From the NCBI RefSeq assembly GCF_002812485.1, contig NZ_CP025003.1, positions 1,488,001 to 1,552,000 on the forward strand: a DNA stretch of 64,000 nucleotides, read 5' to 3'. Each line of letters begins with the position of its first letter. Positions within the stretch are counted from its first letter, which is position 1. Both the position numbers and the translations under genes were made by a program. Positions 30,119-38,590 of the stretch are shown one piece after another. Source of the stretch: Dickeya fangzhongdai. GTDB lineage: Bacteria; Pseudomonadota; Gammaproteobacteria; Enterobacterales; Enterobacteriaceae. Below the pieces are notes generated by a model. The model saw only the letters and a program-made list of their open reading frames with translations. It was not told the DNA's origin and did no database searches.

Positions 30119-30904
30119 ATGAAACAGCAATGGACTTACTGGCTGACCGCTGCCGCGTTAACGCTGGGTATGAGCGCGAATACGGCGCTGGCGCAGGACA
30201 AGGTAACCGTGTTTGCCGCCGCCTCGCTGACCAATGCGTTGCAGGATATCGCCGCGCAATATCAGAAGGAAAAACAGGTTTCTATCGTGGCGTCTTACGC
30301 CTCGTCGTCGACGCTGGCGCGTCAGATTGAACAAGGGGCGCCTGCCGACCTGTTCATCTCGGCGGATCAGCAGTGGATGGATTACGCTCAGGGCAAGCAA
30401 CTGACCGAAAACGACACCCGTTACACCCTGTTGGGCAATGAACTGGTGGTGATTGCGCCTAAGTCTTCCGACACCAAAGGGTTCAAGATCGACGATAAAA
30501 CCGACTGGAAAGGCCTGCTGAAAGGCGGACGTCTGTCGGTGGGCGACCCGGATCACGTGCCGGCCGGCATCTACGCCAAAGAAGCGTTGCAGAAACTGAA
30601 TGCCTGGGACGCGCTGTCGCCGCTGATGGCCCGCGCCAATGATGTGCGTGCCGCCATGGTGCTGGTAGAACGCGAAGAAGCCCCGTTGGGGATTGTTTAC
30701 GGTTCGGATGCGGTCGCCAGCACCAAAGTGAAAGTGGTCGGCATTTTCCCGGCCAATACCCACAAACCGGTGGAATACCCGATGGCTATCGTCAAAGGGC
30801 ACAATACCCCGGCGGTCAAAGCCTTCTTTGACTACCTGAAAACGCCTCAGGCGGCGGTGGTGTTTAAACAATACGGATTCACGCCGGTTAATGCTGCTCA
30901 GTGA
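30119..30904 (+). CDS. modA: Molybdate ABC transporter substrate-binding protein ModA
   Basis: Periplasmic molybdate/tungstate-binding protein (261 residues). The signal peptide ends at NTALA (residue 25). Conserved ligand-contact stretches are VFAAASLTNAL, YASSSTLARQIEQGAPADLFIS and GDPDHVPAGIYAKEAL. The start at 30119 has a GGGAGA ribosome site; the frame from 30047 would place the start upstream of the operator. The modB start overlaps the end by 14 bp. Confidence 0.97.
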   Translation: MKQQWTYWLTAAALTLGMSANTALAQDKVTVFAAASLTNALQDIAAQYQKEKQVSIVASYASSSTLARQIEQGAPADLFISADQQWMDYAQGKQLTENDTRYTLLGNELVVIAPKSSDTKGFKIDDKTDWKGLLKGGRLSVGDPDHVPAGIYAKEALQKLNAWDALSPLMARANDVRAAMVLVEREEAPLGIVYGSDAVASTKVKVVGIFPANTHKPVEYPMAIVKGHNTPAVKAFFDYLKTPQAAVVFKQYGFTPVNAAQ

Positions 30905-31580
30905 TTACGAATGGCAGGCGGTCTCGCTGAGCCTCAAGGTATCGCTGGTAGCGGTCAGTTGTAGTCTGCCGCTGGGCATTCTGGCCGCCTGGGTGCTGGC
31001 GCGTTGCCGCTTTGTCGGCAAGTCGCTGCTGGACAGCGTGATCCACCTGCCGCTTGTGCTGCCGCCGGTGGTGATCGGCTATCTGTTGCTGATCATCATG
31101 GGGCGCAAAGGCGTGGTAGGCAGCTGGCTCTATAGCTGGTTCGGTTTCAGCTTCAGTTTCAGCTGGCATGGCGCGGCGCTGGCCTCGGCGGTGGTGGCGT
31201 TCCCGCTGATGGTGCGCGCCATCCGGCTGGCGCTGGAAGCGGTGGATACCCGGTTGGAGCTGGCCGCGCGCACGCTTGGCGCCGGCCGCTGGCGGGTATT
31301 TTTCACCATCACGCTGCCGCTGACCCTGCCCGGCATCATTGTCGGCACCGTACTGGCGTTCGCCCGTTCGCTGGGGGAGTTCGGCGCCACCATCACCTTT
31401 GTTTCCAACATTCCGGGGGAAACCCGCACCATTCCGAATGCCATGTATACGCTGATTGAAACGCCGGGCGCGGAAATGCAGGCCGCCCGGTTGTGTATCA
31501 TCGCCATCGCGCTGTCGCTGGTGTCGCTGTTGTTGTCGGAATGGCTCACGCGCTGGAGCCGCAAGCGGCTGGGGGGATAA
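30891..31580 (+). CDS. modB: Molybdate ABC transporter permease ModB
   Basis: Inner-membrane permease (229 residues, E. coli length) with five predicted helices. The EAA-type loop contacting ModC is [20 protein letters not shown]. The ATG at 30891 ([11 protein letters not shown]) aligns with E. coli ModB and overlaps the modA 3' end. Its stop overlaps the modC ATG (TAATG at 31578-31582). Confidence 0.97.
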   Translation: MLLSDYEWQAVSLSLKVSLVAVSCSLPLGILAAWVLARCRFVGKSLLDSVIHLPLVLPPVVIGYLLLIIMGRKGVVGSWLYSWFGFSFSFSWHGAALASAVVAFPLMVRAIRLALEAVDTRLELAARTLGAGRWRVFFTITLPLTLPGIIVGTVLAFARSLGEFGATITFVSNIPGETRTIPNAMYTLIETPGAEMQAARLCIIAIALSLVSLLLSEWLTRWSRKRLGG

Positions 31581-32638
31581 TGCTGCAACTGGATTTTACT
31601 CAGCAACTGGGCGACCTGACGCTCAACGTCGCCACCCAGCTTCCCGCCAGCGGGATTACCGCCGTATTCGGGGTATCCGGCGCCGGTAAAACATCGCTGA
31701 TCAACGCTATCGTTGGCCTGACCCGACCGGATAAAGGACGGATTCAGCTTAACGACCGGGTGCTGTCCGATCGGGATAAGGGCGTGTTCCTGCCGCCGGA
31801 AAAACGCCGTATCGGCTATGTTTTTCAGGATGCGCGGCTATTTCCGCACTACCGGGTGTTGGGAAATCTGCGTTACGGCATGGCGGCGCAGATGCAGGCG
31901 CAGTTCGACGATATCGTGCAGTTGCTCGGCATCGGGCATTTGCTCAAACGTTACCCGCTCACCTTGTCCGGCGGCGAAAAACAGCGGGTGGCGATTGGCC
32001 GCGCGTTGCTGACCGCGCCGGAGCTGCTGCTGATGGATGAACCGCTGGCGTCGCTGGATGTGCCGCGCAAGCGCGAGCTGCTGCCTTATCTGGAGCGTCT
32101 GGCGCGCGAGGTCAACACGCCGATCCTGTATGTCAGTCACAGCCTGGAAGAAGTGCTGCGGCTGGCGGACAAGGTGCTGGTGCTGGACAAAGGGCAGGTT
32201 AAGGCACAGGGTTCGCTGGAAGAGGTGTGGGCCAGTAACGCGCTGCGGGCCTGGCTGCCGCGCGAGGAACAGAGCAGTATCCTGAAGGTGACGGTGATGG
32301 AGCACCACCCGCATTACGCCATGACCGCGCTGTCGCTGGGCGAACAGCATCTGTGGGTTGGGCGCGTCGACGCGCCGCTCGCCTCGGCGCTGCGTATCCG
32401 CATCAATGCGGCGGATGTGTCGCTGGTGACGCAGCGCCCGGCGGCGAGCAGTATCCGCAACGTGCTGTCCGCCAGGGTGATTGAATGCCTTGATGTGGGC
32501 GAGCAGGTTGAAGTCAAACTGGATATCGGCGGGCAGATCCTGTGGGCGCGTATTACTCCCTGGGCGCGGGACGAACTGGCGTTGACCTCCGGGCAGAACC
32601 TGTACGCTCAGATCAAGAGCGTGTCGATTACGGCTTAA
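31580..32638 (+). CDS. modC: Molybdate ABC transporter ATPase ModC
   Basis: ATPase (352 residues, E. coli length) that powers ModAB. Walker [11 protein letters not shown], signature [16 protein letters not shown] and Walker [13 protein letters not shown] are present. The C-terminal MOP/TOBE domain (about 290-352) can bind molybdate. The start at 31580 ([11 protein letters not shown]) overlaps the modB stop; the longer frame from 31493 lies inside modB. Confidence 0.97.
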   Translation: MLQLDFTQQLGDLTLNVATQLPASGITAVFGVSGAGKTSLINAIVGLTRPDKGRIQLNDRVLSDRDKGVFLPPEKRRIGYVFQDARLFPHYRVLGNLRYGMAAQMQAQFDDIVQLLGIGHLLKRYPLTLSGGEKQRVAIGRALLTAPELLLMDEPLASLDVPRKRELLPYLERLAREVNTPILYVSHSLEEVLRLADKVLVLDKGQVKAQGSLEEVWASNALRAWLPREEQSSILKVTVMEHHPHYAMTALSLGEQHLWVGRVDAPLASALRIRINAADVSLVTQRPAASSIRNVLSARVIECLDVGEQVEVKLDIGGQILWARITPWARDELALTSGQNLYAQIKSVSITA

Positions 32639-32695
32639 CGTCTACCCAGACCTAGACCCAGCCACGGCCCCCGTTGCGGCGGAGACCGTGGCGGT

Positions 32696-33517
32696 TCAGG
32701 CCAGCACCCGGCTGCGAATCACCTCGGCGATGCCGGGTTGCTCGTTATGACCAATCACCAGTCTGGCGTGCGCTTTTACTTCGTCGGCGCTGTTGCCCAT
32801 TGCTACGCCCAGCCCGGCGGTCGACAGCATGCTGATGTCGTTGAAATTGTCGCCGAACGCTACCACTTCGTTCATGCTGAACCCTTGCGATTCCACCCAG
32901 CGCTGCAGCAAGCGGCCCTTGCTGTTGCCGGTCTGGGCGATATCCACCTGATCCATCCACGACCATTCGCAGGCCAGACCCAGTTCCTGCTCAACCAGAT
33001 GGGCGAAGTCGTTCAGGGCGGCGGTATCGGTGTGGTGGGTGGCGAATTTCCAGATCGAACGGGTGTGGTCGGTGGCGGCCAGCAGGTTGTCCACCTGGCG
33101 AAACGTCGGGCGCTGCGACTCGGGCAGATTTTCCGCCCAGACCTGAGTGCGGGTAATGTGGCCGGTAATGTGCTGGTAGAACATGGCGTCGTCCGCGTAC
33201 ATCAGACCGTGAATATCAAACTGCTGCAACCGTTGCAGGACGCTTTTGGCTTGCGCCGGCGTGAGCGGATTGGCTTCGGCGGTTTGCCCGGTCTGGTAGT
33301 CGTACAGGTAGGTGCCGTTGCAGCAGATCGCCGGGGTATCCAGCGCCAGCGCCTGATAAAACGGATGGATCGCCGAATGGTGGCGGCCGGTCACGATGAT
33401 GACCTTGATGCCTGCTTGTCTAGCTTGCGCCAGCGCCTGCAACGATTCCGGCAGAATGGTTTTCTTTTGCGTTAACAGCGTGCCGTCCAGATCGAGGGCA
33501 ATGATGCGATAGGTCAT
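32696..33517 (-). CDS. ybhA: HAD-family pyridoxal phosphate phosphatase YbhA
   Basis: Cof-type HAD phosphatase (273 residues). E. coli YbhA dephosphorylates pyridoxal phosphate and sugar phosphates. HAD motif I is IIALDLDGTLL (nucleophile D9), motif II IIVTGRH, and motif III/IV the Lys of GNSKGRLL plus VVAFGDNFNDISML. The cap domain lies about 85-190. It has the same place between modC and pgl as in E. coli. Cytoplasmic. Confidence 0.93.
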   Translation of the reverse strand: MTYRIIALDLDGTLLTQKKTILPESLQALAQARQAGIKVIIVTGRHHSAIHPFYQALALDTPAICCNGTYLYDYQTGQTAEANPLTPAQAKSVLQRLQQFDIHGLMYADDAMFYQHITGHITRTQVWAENLPESQRPTFRQVDNLLAATDHTRSIWKFATHHTDTAALNDFAHLVEQELGLACEWSWMDQVDIAQTGNSKGRLLQRWVESQGFSMNEVVAFGDNFNDISMLSTAGLGVAMGNSADEVKAHARLVIGHNEQPGIAEVIRSRVLA

Positions 33518-33613
33518 GGTATTCTCATCGGATTATCGGGTTCACTTCTTCCCGATGGTACACTGTCGGCCGTCCTGATCAACAGGCCCTTTTTCCGTGC
33601 TGGTTCTTATGCG

Positions 33614-33700
33614 AAAGTCATTACCGATAGAAAGTCATTACCGATAGTAAAGTCATCACCGATAGTAAAGTCATCACCGATAAGAGCCATCACCGATAAA
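33614..33700 (+). repeat. 17-18-bp tandem repeat upstream of pgl
   Basis: Five units of AAAGTCAT(T/C)ACCGATAG(T), at 33614, 33631, 33649, 33667 and a diverged one at 33685. It lies in the 251-bp gap between divergent ybhA and pgl, 69 bp before the pgl start. Confidence 0.92.
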
Positions 33701-33768
33701 CGAGAGCATAGCCTGAGCGTAACGAGGCGCGCGCCTGCCGCCTCATTAAGGCCAACAAGGAGAATCGA

Positions 33769-34764
33769 ATGCAGCAAGTGGTTTATATCGCCAGTCCGGA
33801 AAGTCAGCAGATCCATGTCTGGCAACTCGCTTCCAGCGGAGAATTGAGCTTGTTACAGGTGGTTGAGGTGCCCGGACAGGTGCAGCCGATGGTAATCGCG
33901 CCGGATCGGCGCCACCTGTACGTCGGTGTGCGCCCTGAGTTTCGTGTGATCAGCTACCGCATTGATGAACAGGGAAAATTGAGCGAAGCCGGCGTAGCGC
34001 CGCTGCCGGGCAGCCCGACGCATCTGTCTACCGATCACGCCGGGCGTTTCCTGTTCAGCGCGTCTTACAGCAACGCCTGCGTCAGCGTCAGCCCGATTGG
34101 CGAAGACGGCGTGGCGCAGGCGCCGATCCAGCAACTGGATGGGCTGGAAGGCTGCCACTCCACCAATATCGACCCGGCTAACCGCGTACTGTGGGCGCCA
34201 TGCCTGAAAGAAGACCGTATCCGGCTGTACGATGTCGGCGGTGAGGGTCGCCTGACCGAGCATCAGCCTGCCGAACAGCGTGCGGCTGCCGGCGCCGGGC
34301 CGCGTCATATGGCATACCATCCGAATAACCGTTTTACCTATTGCATCAACGAGCTGAACAGCTCGGTGGATGTGTTCGAACTGGATGCGCAGGGCGAAGG
34401 CCGCCGCATTCAGACGCTGAACGCCATGCCGGCCGATTTCACCGACACCTGCTGGGCGGCGGATATCCACATCACGCCGGACGGCCGCCACCTGTACACC
34501 ACCGATCGCACCGCCAGCCTGCTGAGTATTTTCCAGGTGTCGGCGCAGGACGGCACGCTGACGCTGGTTGGTCACCAGCCGACGGAAACCCAGCCGCGCG
34601 GCTTTAATATCGACCACAGCGGCCAGTTCCTGATCGCTGCCGGTCAGAAATCCCATCACATTGAGGTCTATCGTATCCAGCCGGATAACGGCGGCCTGAC
34701 GCCGTTGGCCCGCTATCCGGTCGGTCAGGGACCGATGTGGGTGTCGGTACTGGCGCTGGCGTAA
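33769..34764 (+). CDS. pgl: 6-phosphogluconolactonase Pgl
   Basis: YbhE-type seven-bladed propeller lactonase (331 residues, E. coli length) hydrolysing 6-phosphogluconolactone in the pentose-phosphate pathway. Characteristic N-terminus [20 protein letters not shown] and motif [20 protein letters not shown]. The start has an AAGGAG ribosome site 7 bp upstream. It is the last gene of the block collinear with E. coli (cyd to pgl). Confidence 0.96.
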   Translation: MQQVVYIASPESQQIHVWQLASSGELSLLQVVEVPGQVQPMVIAPDRRHLYVGVRPEFRVISYRIDEQGKLSEAGVAPLPGSPTHLSTDHAGRFLFSASYSNACVSVSPIGEDGVAQAPIQQLDGLEGCHSTNIDPANRVLWAPCLKEDRIRLYDVGGEGRLTEHQPAEQRAAAGAGPRHMAYHPNNRFTYCINELNSSVDVFELDAQGEGRRIQTLNAMPADFTDTCWAADIHITPDGRHLYTTDRTASLLSIFQVSAQDGTLTLVGHQPTETQPRGFNIDHSGQFLIAAGQKSHHIEVYRIQPDNGGLTPLARYPVGQGPMWVSVLALA

Positions 34765-34770
34765 TTCGTT

Positions 34771-34802
34771 TTCCCGCGTGACGGCGAACGTTACGCGGGA
34801 AC
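34771..34802 (+). terminator. Candidate terminator hairpin after pgl
   Basis: TTCCCGCGTGAC (34771-34782) pairs with GTTACGCGGGAA (34790-34801), one G-T wobble, 7-nt loop, 6 bp after the pgl stop. No T-run follows, so efficiency is uncertain. Confidence 0.5.
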
Positions 34803-34959
34803 GTACCGGTGGTAAGGGCGAAAAGCAGGGCGGTTTTATCCTGAACGTTAGGCGGTTTTGGTATAAACACTGCTAAAAGCAATATTTCCTTTTATAACCA
34901 TTCTTCGATTAACTGGCGTTACGGTTATCCATATCGCTGGCAATCAGAGGAGAGGAATT

Positions 34960-35136
34960 ATGCTGCTTGCTGCTGCAAAGCTTTTCAGAGGCTGGAAAGC
35001 ATTTTCCCCCGCAGGGGAAACGAGCCACGTCGGACAGCGCGATGCCCATCGCTGGTTTGCGACGTTACTGTCGATTTCCAGCTTATACGGGCTGGATACC
35101 GGTAATCCCGATCCGCGTTGGTTTCATAATTACTAA
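34960..35136 (+). CDS. Unrecognised 58-aa protein with a strong ribosome binding site
   Basis: Small open frame of 58 codons with AGGAGAGGAATT directly before the ATG, one of the best ribosome sites in the window. The product begins MLLAAAKLFRGWKAF and ends GNPDPRWFHNY. It is basic and aromatic (three Trp), with a mildly hydrophobic stretch FATLLSISSLYGL (about 33-45) and no clear signal peptide. It is not recognised as any family I know. It stands alone in the gap after pgl, with a perfect 18-bp hairpin 39 bp after the stop. The reality of the protein is inferred from the ribosome site and placement only. Confidence 0.5.
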   Translation: MLLAAAKLFRGWKAFSPAGETSHVGQRDAHRWFATLLSISSLYGLDTGNPDPRWFHNY

Positions 35137-35175
35137 GCACATGCGGTGCGAATCGCGCTTTTCGACCCCTATCAT

Positions 35176-35214
35176 GACATCGGGCTTCACGTCGTCGACG
35201 TGAAGCCCGATGTC
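35176..35214. terminator. Perfect 18-bp inverted repeat between convergent genes
   Basis: GACATCGGGCTTCACGTC pairs perfectly with its complement across a 3-nt loop (GTC). It lies between the 58-aa ORF (plus) and the LVIVD gene (minus). No T-run on either strand, so it may be a terminator of unusual kind, an RNA-processing site or a 3'-end protector. Confidence 0.55.
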
Positions 35215-35240
35215 TGGTTGGCGTTACCCGCTGACGGCGG

Positions 35241-36491
35241 TTAGCCGCGGTATTCGATAATCGACAGTCCGGCGTTGTAGTCGGTGCTGTAGATAATCCC
35301 TTGCGCGTCCACAAACACGTCGCAGGACTGAATCACCTGTGGCCGGCCGGGACGTTTGTCCATCATGCGTTCAGGCGCGGCAGGCACCAACGCGCCGGTT
35401 TCTTTCGGCCGATATGGGTTGCTGATGTCGTAAGCACGCACCCCGGCGTTCTGGTAGGTGGCGAAGATCAATGTCGAACTGATAAAGCTGCCCGGCCGGT
35501 TTTCATGCAAATTGTGCGGGCCGAAGTGCGCCCCTTTCTTCACATAATCGGTTTCGTTGGGCTGCGGGAAGGTGGCGATGCTCACCGGATTGGACGGCTC
35601 GCGGATATCGAACACCCAAATCAGTTTTTCGCCGTCTTCCTGATTATCCAGCACCGCTTCGTCCAGCACGATCAACAAGTCGCGATCCGGCAGCGGCAGC
35701 GCGGTATGGGTGCCGCCGCCAAACGGCGGACTCCAGTTGCGGTGGCTGATGAGTGTCGGCTGAGTGCGGTCGCTCACGTCCAGCAGCGTCAGGCCGCCGT
35801 CGCGCCAACTGCCGTAGGCGGTATCGCCGCTGACGATGGCGTGATGCAGCGCGTAGCGTTTGCCTTGCGGCCAGTCCGGCGTTTCGCCGCCGGCGGTATG
35901 CATGCCCGGCAGCCAGTAACGGCCGGCGACTTCCGGTTTACGCGGGTCGGCCAGGTCGATGGTCAGAAAAATGTAGTCGCTGTAGCCATCCAGCAGCGCG
36001 GAGACGTACGCCCAGCGACCGCCCACGTACCAGATGCGGTGGATACCGATGCCATCCAGCGGCAGAAAGCTGATTTCCCGCGGCTGGTCTGGGGTGGAAA
36101 TATCAAAGATCCTCAGTCCCGCGCTCCAGCTTTTATCCTGTTTGCCGGTGCTGACCGTCTCCGCCACGGAGCGAGTGTAGTAGACTTTTTCTTGTGCGAA
36201 ACGGGCATCGGCGAACAGATCGCGGGCGTTAACCACCAGCAATAGGTCATCGTGGGTTTGCAGATGGATGTTCCAGGTGCCCGGCGGCGCGGCGATGAAA
36301 CCGGCCGGTTTGGGGTTTTTCGGGTCTCGCACGTCAACGATGGAAACGCCCTGGGACACCATGTGTCCAATATAGGCGTAACCTCGGTGAACCATGACCT
36401 GTACGCCATCAGGGCGCCCGCCCTGATCGCTGTGTCCAATCAGCCGCATGTTGCGGCTGTATTCCGGCATGGGCAGGGGCGTTGATGCCAT
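35241..36491 (-). CDS. LVIVD-repeat beta-propeller protein
   Basis: A 416-residue protein built of repeats of the LVIVD type: YAYIGHMVSQGVSIVDVRDP, SAGLRIFDISTPDQPREISF, AYGSWRDGGLTLLDVSDRTQP, LIWVFDIREPSNPVSIATF and AGVRAYDISNPYRPKETGAL. It is probably a seven-bladed propeller. No signal peptide is seen, so it is predicted cytoplasmic. Function unknown. It starts 24 bp after the stop of a periplasmic sugar-binding protein gene on the same strand, so the two look co-transcribed. A binding or enzymatic role on a sugar-related ligand is possible but not shown. Confidence 0.75.
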   Translation of the reverse strand: MASTPLPMPEYSRNMRLIGHSDQGGRPDGVQVMVHRGYAYIGHMVSQGVSIVDVRDPKNPKPAGFIAAPPGTWNIHLQTHDDLLLVVNARDLFADARFAQEKVYYTRSVAETVSTGKQDKSWSAGLRIFDISTPDQPREISFLPLDGIGIHRIWYVGGRWAYVSALLDGYSDYIFLTIDLADPRKPEVAGRYWLPGMHTAGGETPDWPQGKRYALHHAIVSGDTAYGSWRDGGLTLLDVSDRTQPTLISHRNWSPPFGGGTHTALPLPDRDLLIVLDEAVLDNQEDGEKLIWVFDIREPSNPVSIATFPQPNETDYVKKGAHFGPHNLHENRPGSFISSTLIFATYQNAGVRAYDISNPYRPKETGALVPAAPERMMDKRPGRPQVIQSCDVFVDAQGIIYSTDYNAGLSIIEYRG

Positions 36492-36515
36492 ATAAGCCTC
36501 CGTTATGACAGACCT

Positions 36516-37592
36516 TTATTTGTTTTTGGCTTCCAGTGTAGCAAACCACGGTGCAATAAAGTCAGTGGTCTGGCCCCAGCCAGGGATGATTTTCGCCAGT
36601 CCCGCCACGTTAACCGGGCCAGGCTGGCTCAGCAACAGCGCCTGCGGAATACTGGCGGCGCGGAATTCGTAGGTTGCCGGCGTCGGCTCGCCGGCGATCT
36701 TGTTGGCGACCAGACGCAGGTTGACCTTGCCGATCAGTTTCGGATCCACCGCCACGCTCACTTTCCACGGGCTGTTGGCTTCGCGCATCAGTTGCAAGTC
36801 CTGATTGGAAATATCGATGCTATACAGTTTGATTTCGGTGCGGCCGTTCTCTTTCAACGCCTTGTACGCGCCCTGACTGAAGGCATCCCAGGCGCCCCAG
36901 ATGGCGTCAATCTTGCCTTTCGGGTATTTCGCCAGAATCGCGCCCACTTTATTGGCGGTATCGCCCTGCACGTCAGAGGAAACCGCGCCGATGGATTCCA
37001 GTTCTTTGATGCCCGGATTGTCTTTCAGGATCTGCTGGTAAGCCGTCTGACGGCGCTCCATCGGCGGGAAACCGGCTACCCACAGTTTGATGATGTTGGC
37101 TTTGCCGTTGAAATCCTTCACCAACTGACCCAGCGATTCGTTGGCCAACGAGGCATCGTCCTGCTGGGTAACGGTGACGCCCGGAATCGTGCGATCCACC
37201 GCGGTGTCAAACACCGCCACCTTGATGCCGCTGTCGACAATGTGCTGAATCAGTTCGGTGGAATAGGGTGCGCGGCCCTGCGACAGAATGATGCCGTCAT
37301 ATTTCTGGCTGATGGCCTGATTGACGAAGTCCTGAAATTTGGCGTCGTCGCCGTTGCTCAGGAAGGTGCTGACCTTGAATCCCAGCTTCTTGCCTTCTTC
37401 CAGCACGCCGGAAACGAACTGGGTGGTGTTGTCGTCCGAACCGAGATTACGGATCACGGCGATGCGCACCGGTCCCTGATGGTTGGCGATGGCAGTCGGA
37501 ACCGGCGCGGCGGTAGCCGGCGTCTCCGCGGCCAGCGTGGAGAACGAGGCCGTCAGGCTCAGGGCCAGCAGTGCGACAGGGAATTTCTTCAT
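36516..37592 (-). CDS. Orphan periplasmic sugar-binding protein (Peripla_BP_4 / ribose-binding type)
   Basis: ABC-type substrate-binding protein of 358 residues. The signal peptide MKKFPVALLALSLTASFSTLAA is cut before about residue 24. The body follows the ribose/galactose-binding fold: VRIAVIRNLGSDDNTTQFVSG, YDGIILSQGR, VAVFDTAVDRTIPGVTVTQQDD, DAIWGAWDAFSQGAYKAL. No permease or ATPase gene is next to it, so it either uses a transporter elsewhere or feeds a sensor. The start at 37592 is chosen for the signal peptide; the frame from 37703 adds no recognisable sequence. Ligand unknown. Confidence 0.85.
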   Translation of the reverse strand: MKKFPVALLALSLTASFSTLAAETPATAAPVPTAIANHQGPVRIAVIRNLGSDDNTTQFVSGVLEEGKKLGFKVSTFLSNGDDAKFQDFVNQAISQKYDGIILSQGRAPYSTELIQHIVDSGIKVAVFDTAVDRTIPGVTVTQQDDASLANESLGQLVKDFNGKANIIKLWVAGFPPMERRQTAYQQILKDNPGIKELESIGAVSSDVQGDTANKVGAILAKYPKGKIDAIWGAWDAFSQGAYKALKENGRTEIKLYSIDISNQDLQLMREANSPWKVSVAVDPKLIGKVNLRLVANKIAGEPTPATYEFRAASIPQALLLSQPGPVNVAGLAKIIPGWGQTTDFIAPWFATLEAKNK

Positions 37593-37784
37593 GATCAATC
37601 CTCGGTGTTGTGAAATCAGGTTTGCCAGTTTTATGGATATCTTTATGTCTGGATGTCTATTTGAGTGATGAGGAATCATAGCGGGTAACGCCGCAGCGTG
37701 CAAAGGGGGCGAGTTATGTCTTTTAGGTTTAGCTTATAACTTTTCGTTCAATGAGATACGGCGGCAAACTGGCGGGGAACGTGC

Positions 37785-37821
37785 GGAAAAGAAACGCGCC
37801 CGACCAGCCGACCGGGCGCGT
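37785..37821 (-). terminator. Intrinsic terminator after virK
   Basis: On the minus strand, ACGCGCCCG / CGGGCGCGT with a 10-nt loop (37821-37794), followed by TTTCTTTTCC. It starts 10 bp past the virK stop. Confidence 0.8.
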
Positions 37822-37831
37822 CTGGTAAGGC

Positions 37832-38263
37832 TTACTGCACGAAGAAACCGATATCCTGACCCAGTTTGCACAGGTAGCTCAGGGTATTGCCGCGCTGTTG
37901 CAGGCTGGGCAAGTTGTACATGTAGGTGGTGAAACGCACCGTGTTGTCCGGCTGGACCTGATAACGCATGAACTGCTGAATCGGCGTGCCGTCGTTGGCG
38001 ACGGTGAAGTGCTCGTCGCTGAACGACAACGTGCCGCTGTCAATCAGGCGATACGCATTGATGTGCAGGCCGCCGCGGGTCTTGCTGGCTGGCGTGCCAT
38101 CCTGCGGCGTACAGGCGGACAGGTCGATGGTGACATTGACGCTGCGCCCTTTATTCAGCGCAGTGATCACCTCATCAGCGCTTTTCAGCGATTTGGACGC
38201 CATAGCCGGCGCTGCGGCGGCAAGCAGGGCTGCGCTCAGCAGCAAAGGGGTAATTCGGGACAT
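37832..38263 (-). CDS. virK: VirK family secreted protein
   Basis: A 143-residue exported protein of the VirK family (PF06903), first seen in Agrobacterium and found in plant-associated bacteria. The signal peptide MSRITPLLLSAALLAAAAPAMA ends at about residue 22. The mature part shows the family pattern: ALNKGRSVNVTIDLSACTP, then GGLHINAYRLID, SFSDEHFTV and a late cysteine in LSYLCKLG, probably disulphide-bonded to the first. The start at 38263 has a GGAGGAATA ribosome site; upstream in-frame ATGs lack one. A role in virulence is family lore, not shown here. Single-gene unit. Confidence 0.7.
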   Translation of the reverse strand: MSRITPLLLSAALLAAAAPAMASKSLKSADEVITALNKGRSVNVTIDLSACTPQDGTPASKTRGGLHINAYRLIDSGTLSFSDEHFTVANDGTPIQQFMRYQVQPDNTVRFTTYMYNLPSLQQRGNTLSYLCKLGQDIGFFVQ

Positions 38264-38380
38264 TCGATATTCCTCCATGATCGATGATAGGTCTGGCGTC
38301 GTGACCATCACGCACGGCGCGAAGGTGCAGGCCAACGCGCACGCAGCTGAGTGCATGGCGTGATAATCACGACCAGGCAC

Positions 38381-38420
38381 TGTTTATCACGGCTGTGGCG
38401 AAAGCGCTATGCTGTTTATC
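38381..38420. promoter_or_regulatory. Repeated TGTTTATC half-sites upstream of virK
   Basis: TGTTTATC occurs at 38381-38388 and 38413-38420, 32 bp apart (about three helical turns), 118-157 bp upstream of the virK start. TGTTTA is the PhoP half-site, but the usual 11-bp spacing of a PhoP box is not met, so the regulator is open. Confidence 0.3.
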
Positions 38421-38501
38421 CGAATAACGGCATGGTCAGAGGTGTGAGCAGCGTGAAGCAGGGAAAAGACGGCGTGGCGATGAAGCGGGGTCGTGGCGAG
38501 A

Positions 38502-38549
38502 TCGTGCGCTGACGAAATGGTGCGTTGAAAAAATAGTGCGTTAACGAAG
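38502..38549 (+). repeat. 16-bp imperfect tandem repeat near metG 3' end
   Basis: Three units: TCGTGCGCTGACGAAA, TGGTGCGTTGAAAAAA and TAGTGCGTTAACGAAG. They lie in the 327-bp gap between virK (start) and metG (stop), just beyond the metG terminator hairpin. Confidence 0.7.
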
Positions 38550-38554
38550 AGCAC

Positions 38555-38580
38555 ATCAGGCCGGGGTAAACCGGCCTGAT
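38555..38580 (-). terminator. Hairpin after metG
   Basis: ATCAGGCCGG (38555-38564) / CCGGCCTGAT (38571-38580), perfect 10-bp stem and 6-nt loop, 10 bp past the metG stop. The T-run is weak (GTGCTCTTCG). Confidence 0.6.
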
Positions 38581-38590
38581 GCGAGCAGGC

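Noticed and set aside
34967..35203. 78-codon plus-strand frame overlapping the 58-codon ORF
   Set aside because: Starts without a ribosome site and runs through the perfect hairpin; the shorter frame at 34,960 has the real signal.
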